64,000 nt of DNA from Bombyx mori (Eukaryota; Arthropoda; Insecta; Lepidoptera; Bombycidae), in contig NC_085109.1 of NCBI RefSeq assembly GCF_030269925.1, positions 3,100,001 through 3,164,000 of the forward strand, written 5' to 3'. The stretch's first letter is position 1. Every line of letters begins with the position of its first letter. A model generated the notes under the pieces. It was not told the origin of the DNA. It made no database searches and saw only the letters and a list, made by a program, of their open reading frames with translations. Made by a program: the position numbers and the translations under genes. Shown here one piece after another: positions 32,264 to 42,585 of the stretch.

Positions 32264-35146
32264 TTAATTCGCTCGTCGAGCCCTTCGTCGCAAGCGACGG
32301 GTTCGGCGAGGACGGTGACCGGTGCTTGTATTGCCTAAAAGCACCGTTAGTGGATCAGGAGGATCCGTGATGACGTGCTTTGGGCGACGTCGACGGTTTA
32401 CCAAACGGTCTACAGGATCGGGTATGTAGTTTCCGGCGGCCACGACAAGAGGGTTCTCATGTCGTGCCGCCTTCTCAAAGTGGCGCAGCGATGCCGACTG
32501 TAGATACTTACTGACGGGGTCGAGCTCCAGGTCATCGTGGAGGTCCACGTTCCTCTGGAACCATGGTGCTCCGACGGCTATCCTGCAGAATCGGGATTGT
32601 ATTACCTGAAGGGGTTTCAAGTTGGTGCGGGCCGCGTGAGCGAACACTACGCTTGCATACGTCATGACGGGGCGTATGCAAGTTTTGTAGAGGGTTACCT
32701 TGTTACGGAGGGACAGTTTGCTTCGTCTACAAAGCATTGGGTAGAGTCGTCCTAGTATAAACGCGGCGCGATCGCGTACCGTTTTTACGTGGGGACGGAA
32801 TGTCATCCCTCTGTCGAGGGTGACGCCTAGGTATTTGACCTTCGGGGCCCACGGTATGGGCTGGTCAAAGAGAGTGATGGGGCTAACGGCGGAGGTGTTT
32901 ACGCGCCTACTGGGGAGTGGGGTGCTCGAAGTGGTATTCGGAGGGCGACCCCTTTTGAATAGCACCGCTGTGCTTTTCGTGGGGTTAATGTCTATTCGCC
33001 ACTTCCGGAACCACTGTCCCATGGTGGTTACTGCGGTCTGGAGTCGCCGATGAAGCAACGACATCTTCCTACACGAGTAGTAGATAGCCGTGTCATCGGC
33101 GAAGAGCGCTAGATGGGTCTCCGGAGACCGGGGTATATCGTTGATATACAAACTAAATAGTAACGGGGAGAGTGCGGAGCCTTGCGGGACTCCGGCAGTC
33201 AGATGACGGGGACGAGAACGAGTTCCCTCTACTCGATATCGAAACGAACGGTTCGACAAGAAGTCTCGTATGATGAGCACGAGTCTGTCTGGCACTCCCA
33301 TGTTGTACAGTTTGTAGATCAAACCGTTGTGCCAGACTTTGTCGAACGCCTTCGCTACATCGAAGAAGAGGGCGCCGGTCGGGATTTGTTTACGCCTATT
33401 TAGCCCTATTAAGATGTGCTCCGTGAGGCGGTGCACTTGTTGTACGCACGAGTGTTTGGCGCGGAATCCAAACTGCTCGTCTATTAGAATTTTATTTGCG
33501 GTAACGAAGTCCCAGAGGCGTTTCCGAAGGAGCCGTTCGTAAATTTTGCCTATCGCTGGGAGGAGACTAATCGGTCGGTAACTAGCGGTTTCATTATTCG
33601 GTTTGCCCGGCTTGTGTATACCGATAACGTCTGCTTCTTTCCATACCGCCGGAAAGATGCAGTGCGTCATAGCAGCATTTAAGATGGTAGCCAACATTGT
33701 TATCAGTTGGACTGGTAAGAGTTTTAACGCGCGGTTGCGGATGCCGTCGGAGCCGGGTGCCTTCTTAGGTTGAAGGTTGTCTATTACTTCTCTAACTTCG
33801 TCAGAGGTAATGGGGGGTAACGCGTCCGAGGGTGGCAGGGAAGCTCTGCGCTCGACCTCCCTGTCGACTGCCTCGGTGTGTTCGGGGTCCGCGTATTGAG
33901 TGCTGGTGGTGCACTGTTCTTGCAGTGCATCGGCCAGCAACTCTGCCTTGTCATCGTCATCGAAAGCCGGTGGTTGGCCTGAAGGGCGTACGAGAGGAGG
34001 CATAGTAGCGGTAGTTTCGGACTTGAGAGTCCTTGCTAGTCGCCAGTATGCTTGATGAGAGGGCGCGAGTCCTTCTAAGTAACTATCCCAATTCTCATTT
34101 CGGGCGTCGCTTAGGCGAGATTTTACATCCCGCTGTAGACGACGCATCCGAATCCGGTTTGAGTGCGTGGGAAGTTGATCGTAGGCCCGGATTGCCGCGT
34201 TTCTAACTCTTAGGAGGTTCCTAAGTTCGGGGGACAGTCTGATGCGGTGGAAGCTATCCTCCACATCGACTTCTTTTGAGGATCTTATGATCGCGGAAGA
34301 GATGTGATCCGTGATGATGTTTATGGATTCGACTGTGTCCTCGGGGGAGGGAGTTGAATCCGGGCCGCAGGGGAGGATTGGTGGAGCGGCATCGGCTAAG
34401 CATTTGCCCAGCTTCTTCCAGTCCACCATGGTCCTCGTAGCTGTGACTGGGTTGTGGGGGCGACCGAGCTGCATAACGACAGGTCGGTGGTCTGAGTCGA
34501 GCTCTGACATTGCTTCGATGGAACGCAAGCGCAGAGTTACGTTCCTCAGCAGTGCCAGGTCTATAGTGCTCGGACGGAGCGCGATGTTATACGGATAACA
34601 TGTTGGAGTTGGGGGACCGACTACTTCAAAGGTAAGGTCGTCTATAAACGCGTCGAGACGCCTACCATTTATGTTTGAACTGTGGCAGTTCCACCTAGTG
34701 TGGTGGCAATTTAAATCGCCTGCCAGGATGACGGAGTCTCCCATGCCGAACAGTGACTCGATGTCACTGCTCAGAAGGGGCTTGTCCGGGGGGAGATAGA
34801 CGGATGCGATGACGATCGGCTGGTGTCCCGTCAGCGAGATACGGCACACTGACGCCTCGATATGTGAGAGCGAGGGGGTATCGAGAGGGACAACGTGCAG
34901 GGCCCGCCTATAGTAAATGGCAGTCCCGCCTTTGGAGGCGGTGAGTCTGTCATTCCTAACCATGACGTAATTCGCGACTTTCGGGTCACGACGCGAGGGC
35001 TTCAGGCAGGTCTCCTGCACTAGCAGAATATCTACAAGATTGTCGCGGAGGAATTCGTAAATTTGATCGCGTTGTCGCGCGAGTCCGTTAGCATTGTAGA
35101 ATGCTAACGTAAGGGAATATGGTTTCTCTCTAGCGTTTTGCGCCAT
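32264..35146 (-). CDS. Jockey ORF2: endonuclease/reverse transcriptase
   Basis: Uninterrupted 960-aa frame. Residues ~10-230 form an APE-type endonuclease (NANGLARQRDQIYEFL, VQETCLKP, AGDLNCHHTRWN, SELDSDHRPV). The reverse transcriptase follows (APGSDGIRNRALKLLP, YRPISLLPAIGKIYERLL, FFDVAKAFDKVWHNGL, GVPQGSALSPLLFSLYINDI, catalytic LALFADDTAIYY). The C-terminus is strongly basic (RRRRPKH ... RRTRRLRRRARRAN). Length fits Jockey ORF2. It starts 15 nt after the ORF1 stop, suggesting coupled translation in the parent element. The open frame implies recent insertion, but the copy lacks a full ORF1 and 5' end. Confidence 0.93.
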   Translation of the reverse strand: MAQNAREKPYSLTLAFYNANGLARQRDQIYEFLRDNLVDILLVQETCLKPSRRDPKVANYVMVRNDRLTASKGGTAIYYRRALHVVPLDTPSLSHIEASVCRISLTGHQPIVIASVYLPPDKPLLSSDIESLFGMGDSVILAGDLNCHHTRWNCHSSNINGRRLDAFIDDLTFEVVGPPTPTCYPYNIALRPSTIDLALLRNVTLRLRSIEAMSELDSDHRPVVMQLGRPHNPVTATRTMVDWKKLGKCLADAAPPILPCGPDSTPSPEDTVESINIITDHISSAIIRSSKEVDVEDSFHRIRLSPELRNLLRVRNAAIRAYDQLPTHSNRIRMRRLQRDVKSRLSDARNENWDSYLEGLAPSHQAYWRLARTLKSETTATMPPLVRPSGQPPAFDDDDKAELLADALQEQCTTSTQYADPEHTEAVDREVERRASLPPSDALPPITSDEVREVIDNLQPKKAPGSDGIRNRALKLLPVQLITMLATILNAAMTHCIFPAVWKEADVIGIHKPGKPNNETASYRPISLLPAIGKIYERLLRKRLWDFVTANKILIDEQFGFRAKHSCVQQVHRLTEHILIGLNRRKQIPTGALFFDVAKAFDKVWHNGLIYKLYNMGVPDRLVLIIRDFLSNRSFRYRVEGTRSRPRHLTAGVPQGSALSPLLFSLYINDIPRSPETHLALFADDTAIYYSCRKMSLLHRRLQTAVTTMGQWFRKWRIDINPTKSTAVLFKRGRPPNTTSSTPLPSRRVNTSAVSPITLFDQPIPWAPKVKYLGVTLDRGMTFRPHVKTVRDRAAFILGRLYPMLCRRSKLSLRNKVTLYKTCIRPVMTYASVVFAHAARTNLKPLQVIQSRFCRIAVGAPWFQRNVDLHDDLELDPVSKYLQSASLRHFEKAARHENPLVVAAGNYIPDPVDRLVNRRRRPKHVITDPPDPLTVLLGNTSTGHRPRRTRRLRRRARRAN

Positions 35147-35161
35147 TGATTACCGGTGATT

Positions 35162-35701
35162 TTAGAAAGTACGGGCCACGGACTCGTAAACGTCCATGTA
35201 ATCGAACGCGGCCGCGAGCCGTTGTTCGGGGTTTACCGCCCTTCGCAACGCGTCTGCGAACGATCGCAGACGGTCGAAGTTGACCGCCGTGACGAAGTCG
35301 CGCACGAGCGTGAAGTCGTTGACGGCTGAGGGTTGCGGGGGACGGTACGCGGGCGCGGGGGGAGGTGCGAGCAGGGGCTGCGGCGCGGGACGTGTCGCGA
35401 GCGGGGGCTGGGGTGCGGTTTGTGTTCCCGACCTCGTATACGGCAGCGGTTTATTCCACGCCGAGACGGTGGGAACCGCAGCCGGTACGAAGGCGGGTTT
35501 CGGTGCTGAAGGCACCGAAGTCTTTGGGCCGACGGTACGGGGGGCTGGGTGGGTCGGACGTTTTCGCGGAGCCCTAGGACATCCACGGTAATTCGCGGGG
35601 TGCCCTTGCTTAAGGCATAGGACACAGCTTGGAGGTTCGGTCGCGGTTTCCCTAACTCGCGAGCAATCTACCGTGGCGTGATCGCCGAGACACTTCGTGA
35701 C
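35162..35701 (-). pseudogene. Jockey ORF1 C-terminal part (gag-like, zinc knuckles)
   Basis: The frame runs open from the truncation point. It holds VTKCLGDHATVDC, missing its first Cys, which upstream host bases appear to supply by chance. A CCHC knuckle CVLCLKQGHPANYRGC follows, then a Pro/Ala-rich stretch, and the end NPEQRLAAAFDYMDVYES typical of Jockey ORF1. 179 codons remain. The protein would coat element RNA. Confidence 0.85.
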
Positions 35702-35711
35702 GAATTTGCAG

Positions 35712-36220
35712 CGAGGTAGGCCCCCTATTTATGGTCGCCCACGCGCACTCGGCCAGCGCTATTATGAGTCCGAGCACGGTGGGCGTCCATTGTTCTCTCG
35801 GCCGCCTCGCTCGCCTATTGTTTGCCTAGTCGCTCTATTAGTCGCCCGTATTGTGACTCGCTCCTGCGTTCCCACGCCAAATTAAAGACCACGAGGACCA
35901 ATCTTTATTTACAAACAAATATTTACAAATTTACTTATATCTATTTTTAACTATCTCTATTTATTACGGACATTTATATTTACTATGTTTACACTCTATT
36001 TTATGTTACAACTATTTTTAACATACAGTCTATTTACGGACATTGTCTATTTCTATTAAATCTCGCTGTACTTTGCGAACATATCTCTATTTAACTATTT
36101 ATCTATTACTATATTTTCTATCTATTTTAAACTATCAATGTCCGTCGCGAACAATATCTATTAAGCTGCATTTATTTATGTCCGTCGCGAACAGTATGAG
36201 ACAAATCTAATTATACGACT
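35712..36220. other. Possible LTR-like older repeat
   Basis: On the minus strand an AT-rich stretch with two gttcgcgacggacat words leads to aataaagattggtcctcgtg and then a GC-rich part. This resembles a polyadenylation region inside an LTR, but no paired LTR, primer site or coding region was found. Confidence 0.3.
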
Positions 36221-36905
36221 AGACTGAAAGTGTTTTGTGTCACGTACGCCTCCGTGCTGCAGATAGTTTTCAGAAAACGGTTTTCGACTCTTTCTAAATC
36301 GATTTCTAATGACGACATCACTCGAGTCGATCTCTGTAAGGGGACACGCACTGTACAGAGATTTTTGGCAGGAATGCGAGGAGCGAAATTATGTGAATTG
36401 TTTTGTTTTCATAAATTAGATATTTCTGGTTTAAATGTGTAATAATGGTGACTTCTTAACGTTTTCACATCTGTGAAATTGCATAAGTGTTGAAAAATGA
36501 AACTAAATCGCTGGATATGCGATATATGAAGCGGTCCAAGGTGGCTCCTGTGCGCCGCTCACGGTCTGTCTCCTGAGACGACGACCTTCAGGATTTTCCC
36601 GGAGATGAGATCCCGTCCTATCATTAGGACGAGTACCAACGAAGGCGGGACTTTTGGCGCGCACTGCCGTACCGTAAGCTTCGTGTAGGCGATGTGGTGG
36701 AGGTCGATGGGGCTTAGTCGGTGGTCAGTTCTGCGGAGGAAGTGCCTCGCGAGCCTCGTGTGAACGGTAGTGCACCTTTTTCAAGTAGTCTCCTGTGAGA
36801 AATTGGGGGAAGTGGAGGACCTCGGTCCTTCTCTTCTCCCCTTCTTCCTCTCTGGAGGCACCGGAGTCCGACATAACCCAATCCGTTACCCCCTCTACCG
36901 GGTAT
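36221..36905. other. GC-rich unassigned DNA upstream of an R1 fragment
   Basis: 36530-36900 is markedly GC-rich for this window and may be more of the R1 element or its host repeat. I could not assign a frame. Confidence 0.3.
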
Positions 36906-37680
36906 CCCTAAATGGATTCCCCAGCGTTAAAAAAAAGAGTTAGTGTCATAGGAGAGTACGTCTCGCTGCTGCGCGTCGTGGCTACGATAGTCGGCAGCGA
37001 CGCGTCTTGGGAGGCGATGCTCGACCTCTGCGAGTCCACCATCTCGCAGAAAGAGGCGGCGGAACGACAGAGGGAGAGCTCTTCCCTTTCCGCACCGATC
37101 CGTCGCCGTTGAACCGGGGGCCGGATAAGAGATTACGTTCGCACATCCCGGCCCCTGTAGGCGGCGACTTCCCCTCGGTGAAGGTCATGGGGCAACCTGA
37201 TGGAGTCTAGGCCGCGCGGCGCGCTCTCAGCACTTTAGCGCGCTGCCGAGGGGAAATATCTTCACAATAAAAAGAGCAACCGGCTGGCGGTGTATCGCTT
37301 CACGACCCGGCAGGGTAGTTCTGGTCCAGCGGGTTATTCCGGGACACCAGCGGCACCGTCTGGGTGGCCTGACGGGCTGCCGCGCCGTACCGACACGGCC
37401 GACGTTTCAGAGCCTTCGATTCGCCTCGAAGGCTCCGTCCGCCGGGCGTCCTTGGGGTGAGCTGCGCCGCTGGTTGTAGTGTTGACCGCGGTAACCCTCT
37501 TACCTCATCCGGGTTCTGAGCTTGGAGGAGATCGGTCGCTTGGGCGAAGAGTGCAGGGGGGTCGTCTAGTAGGTAGGGCCCTGAAAACATCCTTGGGCCC
37601 GTGGTCTCGCAGTCGCGAACCAGTCCCACATACCTCGCGCGATCTCGTAGGAGGTTCGGCCCCCATACCAAAAAAAAATA
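36906..37680 (+). mobile_element. R1-clade LINE 3' end
   Basis: C-terminal coding at 36912-37112 is followed by a GC-rich 3' UTR nearly matching 19593-20105 (aaggtcatggggcaacctga, gttattccgggacaccagcg, ctcgtaggaggttcggcccc) and a short A-tail. No target duplication identified. Confidence 0.65.
36912..37112 (+). pseudogene. R1-clade polymerase C-terminus
   Basis: 66-aa frame with SWEAMLDLCESTISQKEAAE and ending SSLSAPIRRR. This matches the last segment of R1-clade reverse transcriptases. A frame change after IRRR removes the basic tail that the copy at 19592 keeps. Confidence 0.6.
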
Positions 37681-37689
37681 AGTTAAATT

Positions 37690-38343
37690 CTCTCAGGTTG
37701 AACCGTGTGCTCACCTAATTGGCCTGGCGTAGCTAGAATAGCCCCTTACGCTTGCAGCGAATAGGTAAGGAAAAAAAGCAAGTATTTAGCCAAGTGAAAT
37801 TTATATCCCGCTTATAATATCCGAACATTTTTTTGTAAATGAAAGCTGTTACTAGTCTTAGTTAGTCTGTTACTGCATAATAGTGTTATTTTTAAAGTCT
37901 GGAAAGTTTTCTCCATTTATTTACGAAACACGACAATCTATCCTCATTCTTTTATTTTATCAATAGTGCGAAAGAGAAACATATAATAGAAAGAAACGAA
38001 AAGAGTGGCGTGATCTTGTTTTCGTAGTTAATCTTGTAAATGTTCAACCTTGTCAAATATCTTAATGGATCAACGCGCGAACGCGAGCTAAACAACTCAA
38101 GATGTCTTATTGCTTGTTTTTGTTTTTTTTAAGTGTAATATTAATGTATTAAATTAACTAAATGGACTTAATTATGGACTTAAATAGCTAACTGGACTGG
38201 ATATGAAAAAAACATTACCTACTTACTATTCACATTGTTGTCAATAAGCACATCGCTGTTATTTTTAACAGACGTAAACTACATATTTTGGCGGGTAATT
38301 CTCAAAGAGAATTGATTGCCTTCTCAAGTGAACCATAATAGGT
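37690..38343. other. AT-rich unique DNA
   Basis: Nothing recognised. Confidence 0.4.
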
Positions 38344-38530
38344 TTTGGAAAAAGCATATTCTGGTTCGAGCCCTTCTTCGCAAGCGACGGGTTCGACGAG
38401 AACGGTGACCGGTGCTTGAGGTACCTAAAAGCTCCGTTAGTGGATCGGGGTTTCCGAAATGACGTGTTTGGGGCGACGTCGACTGCTTTCCATTCTTTCC
38501 GCAGGATCGGGAATGATCACATTTGCAGTG
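38344..38530 (-). pseudogene. Jockey ORF2 C-terminal fragment
   Basis: Reverse frame reads DPLTELLGTSSTGHRSRRTR followed by RLRRRAR, parallel to DPLTVLLGNTSTGHRPRRTR at the end of Jockey-1 ORF2. It is truncated both sides. Confidence 0.7.
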
Positions 38531-38843
38531 CAGCTTGGTATCTACAAAACACAAAACAAAAAACATCTAATTATGTAATGCAAATATTTTCAATCAAACA
38601 TACGTTGAATCGAATCGATTTAAAAGCTAATCTCGCGTACACGTATTATGTAATATTGCGACGAATGTATGTAATCGCGAAAGCGAAACGCATTCGGAAT
38701 GCGAATCCAAACGAAACAATACAATACCCACAAGTACTTACATACCGAACGGTCAAGGTCATCAAGGTCGGGATAACTCGAATGTTTTCGTTTCTAGAAT
38801 TTATTTATCTAACTTGTAATTTTATTTACTTAGAACCGTCAAT
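38531..38843. other. AT-rich DNA upstream of Jockey-2
   Basis: Host sequence with no recognised feature. The apparent 187-aa frame from 38416 spans this and the element and is not real. Confidence 0.4.
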
Positions 38844-38854
38844 AGATCAAGAAC

Positions 38855-41261
38855 TCCCGTCACGAGGACTGTGGTGGATTGGCACACGCTGGGCATCAGC
38901 CTGGCTGAATCTGATCCACCATCGCTTCCATTTAGTCCGGACTCTATCCCGTCTCCTCAGGATACCGCTGAAGCCATAGACATCGTAACGTCACACATCA
39001 CCTCGACATTAGATAGGTCATCGAAGCAAGTTGTAGCGGAGGACTTCCTTCACCGCTTCAAATTGCCCGACGATATTAGGGAACTCCTTAGAGCTAAGAA
39101 CGCCTCGATCCGTGCGTACGATAGGTATCCTACCGCGGAAAATCGTATTCGAATGCGTGCCCTACAACGCGACGTAAAGTCTCGCATCACCGAAGTCCGA
39201 GATGCCAGATGGTCTGATTTCTTAGAAGGACTCGCGCCCTCTCAAAGGTCTTACTACCGCTTAGCTCGTACTCTCAAATCGGATACGGTAGTAACTATGC
39301 CCCCCCTCGTAGGCCCCTCAGGCCGACTCGCGGCGTTCGATGATGACGAAAAAGCAGAGCTGCTGGCCGATACATTGCAAACCCAGTGCACGCCCAGCAC
39401 TCAATCCGTGGACCCTGTTCATGTAGAATTAGTAGACAGTGAGGTAGAACGCAGAGCCTCCTTGCCACCCTCTGATGCGTTACCACCCGTCACCCCGATG
39501 GAAGTTAAAGACTTGATCAAAGACCTACGTCCTCGCAAGGATCCCGGTTCCGACGGTATATCCAACCGCGTTATTAAACTTCTACCCGTCCAACTCATCG
39601 TGATGTTGGCATCTATTTTCAATGCCGCTATGGCGAACTGTATCTTTCCCGCGGTGTGGAAAGAAGCGGACGTTATCGGCATACATAAACCCGGTAAACC
39701 AAAAAATCATCCGACGAGCTACCGCCCGATTAGCCTCCTCATGTCTCTAGGCAAACTGTATGAGCGTCTGCTCTACAAACGCCTCAGAGACTTCGTCTCA
39801 TCCAAGGGCATTCTTATCGATGAACAATTCGGATTCCGTACAAATCACTCATGCGTTCAACAGGTGCACCGCCTCACGGAGCACATTCTTGTGGGGCTTA
39901 ATCGACCAAAACCGTTATACACGGGAGCTCTCTTCTTCGACGTCGCAAAAGCGTTCGACAAAGTCTGGCACAATGGTTTGATTTTCAAACTATTCAACAT
40001 GGGCGTGCCGGATAGTCTCGTGCTCATCATACGGGACTTCTTGTCGAACCGCTCTTTTCGATATCGAGTCGAGGGAACCCGCTCCTCCCCACGACCTCTC
40101 ACAGCTGGAGTCCCGCAAGGCTCTGTCCTCTCACCCCTCCTATTTAGCTTATTCGTCAACGATATTCCCCGGTCGCCGCCGACCCATTTAGCTTTATTCG
40201 CCGACGACACGACTGTTTACTATTCTAGTAGAAATAAGTCCCTAATCGCGAAGAAGCTTCAGAGCGCAGCCCTAGCCCTAGGACAGTGGTTCCGAAAATG
40301 GCGCATAGACATCAACCCAGCGAAAAGTACTGCGGTGCTATTTCAGAGGGGAAGCTCCACACGGATTTCCTCCCGGATTAGGAGGAGGAATCTCACACCC
40401 CCGATTACTCTCTTTAGACAACCCATACCCTGGGCCAGGAAGGTCAAGTACCTGGGCGTTACCCTGGATGCATCGATGACATTCCGCCCGCATATAAAAT
40501 CAGTCCGTAACCGTGCCGCGTTTGTTCTCGGTAGACTCTACCCCATGATCTGTAAGCGGAGTAAAATGTCCCTTCGGAACAAGGTGACACTTTACAAAAC
40601 TTGCATAAGGCCCGTCATGACTTACGCGAGTGTGGTGTTCGCTCACGCGGCCCGCACACACATAGACACCCTCCAATCCCTACAATCCCGCTTTTGCAGG
40701 TTAGCTGTCGGGGCTCCGTGGTTCGTGAGGAACGTTGACCTACACGACGACCTGGGCCTCGAATCAATTCGGAAATACATGAAGTTAGCGTCGGAACGAT
40801 ACTTCGATAAGGCTATGCGTCATGATAATCGCCTTATCGTTGCCGCCGCTGACTACTCCCCGAATCCTGATCATGCAGGAGCCAGTCACCGTCGACGCCC
40901 TAGACACGTCCTTACGGATCCATCAGATCCAATAACCTTTGCATTAGATGCCTTCAGCTCTAATACTAGGGGCAGGCTTAGGGACCCCGGTAACCGTACT
41001 CGTCGAACTCGACAAAGAGGTCGACGTGCAACCTAACCCATGCATCAGCCCGCTGAGTTTCTCGCCGGATCTTCTCAGCGGGTCGCGATTCCGATCCGGT
41101 AGTAGATTCATTCGCGAAACAATTGCTCTTGAGTTGTTAGGTCTCCTTCGGAGGCGCTCGGGCAGTTGTTAGCAAATCCCACCCCTCTTGGCTGAGCCTT
41201 TGCTCGCCCACCTGTCCTGGTGAAACTGGAAAGGCCTTCGGGCCACCAGTAAACTTTCAAT

Positions 41262-41294
<33 letters not shown>
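38855..41294 (+). mobile_element. Jockey-2 non-LTR retrotransposon, 5' truncated
   Basis: Flanked by an 11-bp duplication, agatcaagaac (38844-38854 and 41295-41305). It begins just after where the endonuclease domain would end and keeps the reverse transcriptase, a 3' UTR and about 32 A. It is a different subfamily from Jockey-1: its 3' UTR ends gccttcgggccaccagtaaa. Confidence 0.92.
38871..41036 (+). CDS. Jockey-2 reverse transcriptase (truncated ORF2)
   Basis: Open 721-codon frame from VVDWHTLGISLAESDPP; the initial codon is not a natural start because the element is truncated here. Reverse-transcriptase motifs are DPGSDGISNRVIKLLP, YRPISLLMSLGKLYERLL, FFDVAKAFDKVWHNGL, GVPQGSVLSPLLFSLFVNDI and catalytic LALFADDTTVYY. 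The basic end is RTRRTRQRGRRAT. The endonuclease domain is absent. The protein is clearly related to Jockey-1 ORF2 but diverged across its length. Confidence 0.9.
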   Translation: MVDWHTLGISLAESDPPSLPFSPDSIPSPQDTAEAIDIVTSHITSTLDRSSKQVVAEDFLHRFKLPDDIRELLRAKNASIRAYDRYPTAENRIRMRALQRDVKSRITEVRDARWSDFLEGLAPSQRSYYRLARTLKSDTVVTMPPLVGPSGRLAAFDDDEKAELLADTLQTQCTPSTQSVDPVHVELVDSEVERRASLPPSDALPPVTPMEVKDLIKDLRPRKDPGSDGISNRVIKLLPVQLIVMLASIFNAAMANCIFPAVWKEADVIGIHKPGKPKNHPTSYRPISLLMSLGKLYERLLYKRLRDFVSSKGILIDEQFGFRTNHSCVQQVHRLTEHILVGLNRPKPLYTGALFFDVAKAFDKVWHNGLIFKLFNMGVPDSLVLIIRDFLSNRSFRYRVEGTRSSPRPLTAGVPQGSVLSPLLFSLFVNDIPRSPPTHLALFADDTTVYYSSRNKSLIAKKLQSAALALGQWFRKWRIDINPAKSTAVLFQRGSSTRISSRIRRRNLTPPITLFRQPIPWARKVKYLGVTLDASMTFRPHIKSVRNRAAFVLGRLYPMICKRSKMSLRNKVTLYKTCIRPVMTYASVVFAHAARTHIDTLQSLQSRFCRLAVGAPWFVRNVDLHDDLGLESIRKYMKLASERYFDKAMRHDNRLIVAAADYSPNPDHAGASHRRRPRHVLTDPSDPITFALDAFSSNTRGRLRDPGNRTRRTRQRGRRAT

Positions 41295-41297
<3 letters not shown>

Positions 41298-41360
41298 TCA
41301 AGAACAAATAAGAATAAAAATCTTTGTGCGAACCCGTCTACTAGAAAGGTTTGTTTATAT

Positions 41361-41631
41361 ATGTCTGATATGTTGGTATTTTTAACGAAACATTCATTTT
41401 TTACATCTACGATATTCTATTTTGCTAATCACACTTATTTTATCATAAGTAACAGTTATCACATAAAAAATCTATACTACTGCTATCCTACGGGATGCCC
41501 TCGAGAGCGTGAGGAATGTACCTGTTTTCAACTGCCTGAAATTGGTAATTCTAAAACAATATACCCGTGTTTATGGCACAAATATTACTGTAGCAAATCT
41601 TATGTCTCTCTAGACCCAATCTGCCATAAGG
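41361..41631 (+). other. Unidentified Cys-rich open frame
   Basis: A frame with seven Cys within about 50 codons (YYCYPTGCPREREECTCF, then YPCLWHKYYC and DPICHK). It lies between Jockey-2 and a Bm1 that interrupts it at 41632. No signal peptide, splice support or family recognised. It may be chance. Confidence 0.15.
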
Positions 41632-41876
41632 CTTTTTTTTTATTGCTTAGATGGGTGGACGAGCTCACAGCCTACCTGGTGTTAAGCGGTTACTGGAGCC
41701 CATGGACATCTACAACGTAAATGCGCCACCCACCTTTAGATATAAGTTCTAAGATCTCAGTATAGTTACAACGGCTGCCCCACCCTTCAAACCGAAACGC
41801 ATTACTGCTTCACGGCAGAAATAGGCAGGGCGGTGGTACCTACCCGCGCGGACTCACAAGAGGTCCTACCACCAGC
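41632..41876 (-). mobile_element. Bm1 SINE
   Basis: Reverse body with flanking gccata on both sides (5' ctgccataag, 3' cagccatagc), a possible short target duplication. Confidence 0.88.
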
Positions 41877-41952
41877 CATAGCGATCTATTACCGCAAATG
41901 ATCCACATACTACACATACACATACTAAAGCATTGTTATTTCAGTCACACAA

Positions 41953-42072
41953 GCTTAGCGGAGGGTAGTGGCTTAGCTGCGCCTCCAGGATTGCTGATGT
42001 CCATGAGCACTATGACGACACACTATCAAGTGGACCGTATCCTCATCTGCTTACAAGGGCAAAAAAGAAACA
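41953..42072 (+). mobile_element. CR1/L2-like LINE tail, strongly diverged
   Basis: agtggcttagctgcgcctcc, ggattgctgatgtccatgag, then tgcttacaagggcaaaaaag. An old copy. Confidence 0.6.
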
Positions 42073-42307
42073 TAAAAGAACGCGCTGTATTTTAGTTTTT
42101 GAGGCTATTCATTGTCAAGGCTTCGAACCGGTTATAATACGTGTGTTTTATTGACTATAATAATTGAAGGTTTTTAATTGTTTCGTGCACACGTAAGTAT
42201 TATGTGTCACCAATCAAAAACTTACTTGAAACATTAGTCATGTTCGTACGCGTAATTTGAAAGAGGTACCTACCAAATGTTGTTTTATAGGAACACTCAT
42301 AATAAAA

Positions 42308-42552
42308 AATTTTTTTATTGTTTAGATGGGTGGACGAGCTCACAGCCCACCTGATATTAAGTGGTTACTGGAGCCCATAGACATCTACAACGTAAATGCG
42401 CCACCCACCTTGAGATATAAGTTCTAAGATCTCAGTATAGTTACAACGGCTGCCCCACCCTTCAAACCGAAACGCATTGCTGCTTCACGGCAGAAATAGG
42501 CGGGGCGGTGGTACCTACCCGTGCGGACTCACAAGAGGTCCTAACACCAGTG
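42308..42552 (-). mobile_element. Bm1 SINE
   Basis: Reverse body from the T-run and attgtttagatgggtgg to gtcctaacaccagt. Confidence 0.88.
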
Positions 42553-42585
42553 AATTGTGTGTGAATTATTGTGTGTGGTAATTAT

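Larger units (their letters stand above)
32050..35701 (-). mobile_element. Jockey-1 non-LTR retrotransposon
   Basis: A 3.65-kb insertion flanked by a 10-bp duplication, gaatttgcag (32040-32049 and 35702-35711). From its 5' end (35701) it has the C-terminal 179 codons of ORF1, an intact ORF2, a ~190-bp 3' UTR and a poly(A) tract (T-run 32050-32070). It is truncated within ORF1 and lacks its promoter. The UTR is the source family for many short tails in the window. Confidence 0.92.

Noticed and set aside
35280..35591. Plus-strand Gly/Ala-rich frames
   Set aside because: Complement of the Pro/Ala-rich part of Jockey ORF1.
38416..38979. 187-aa frame spanning host DNA and Jockey-2
   Set aside because: It crosses the 38854/38855 insertion junction and runs out of frame with the reverse transcriptase.
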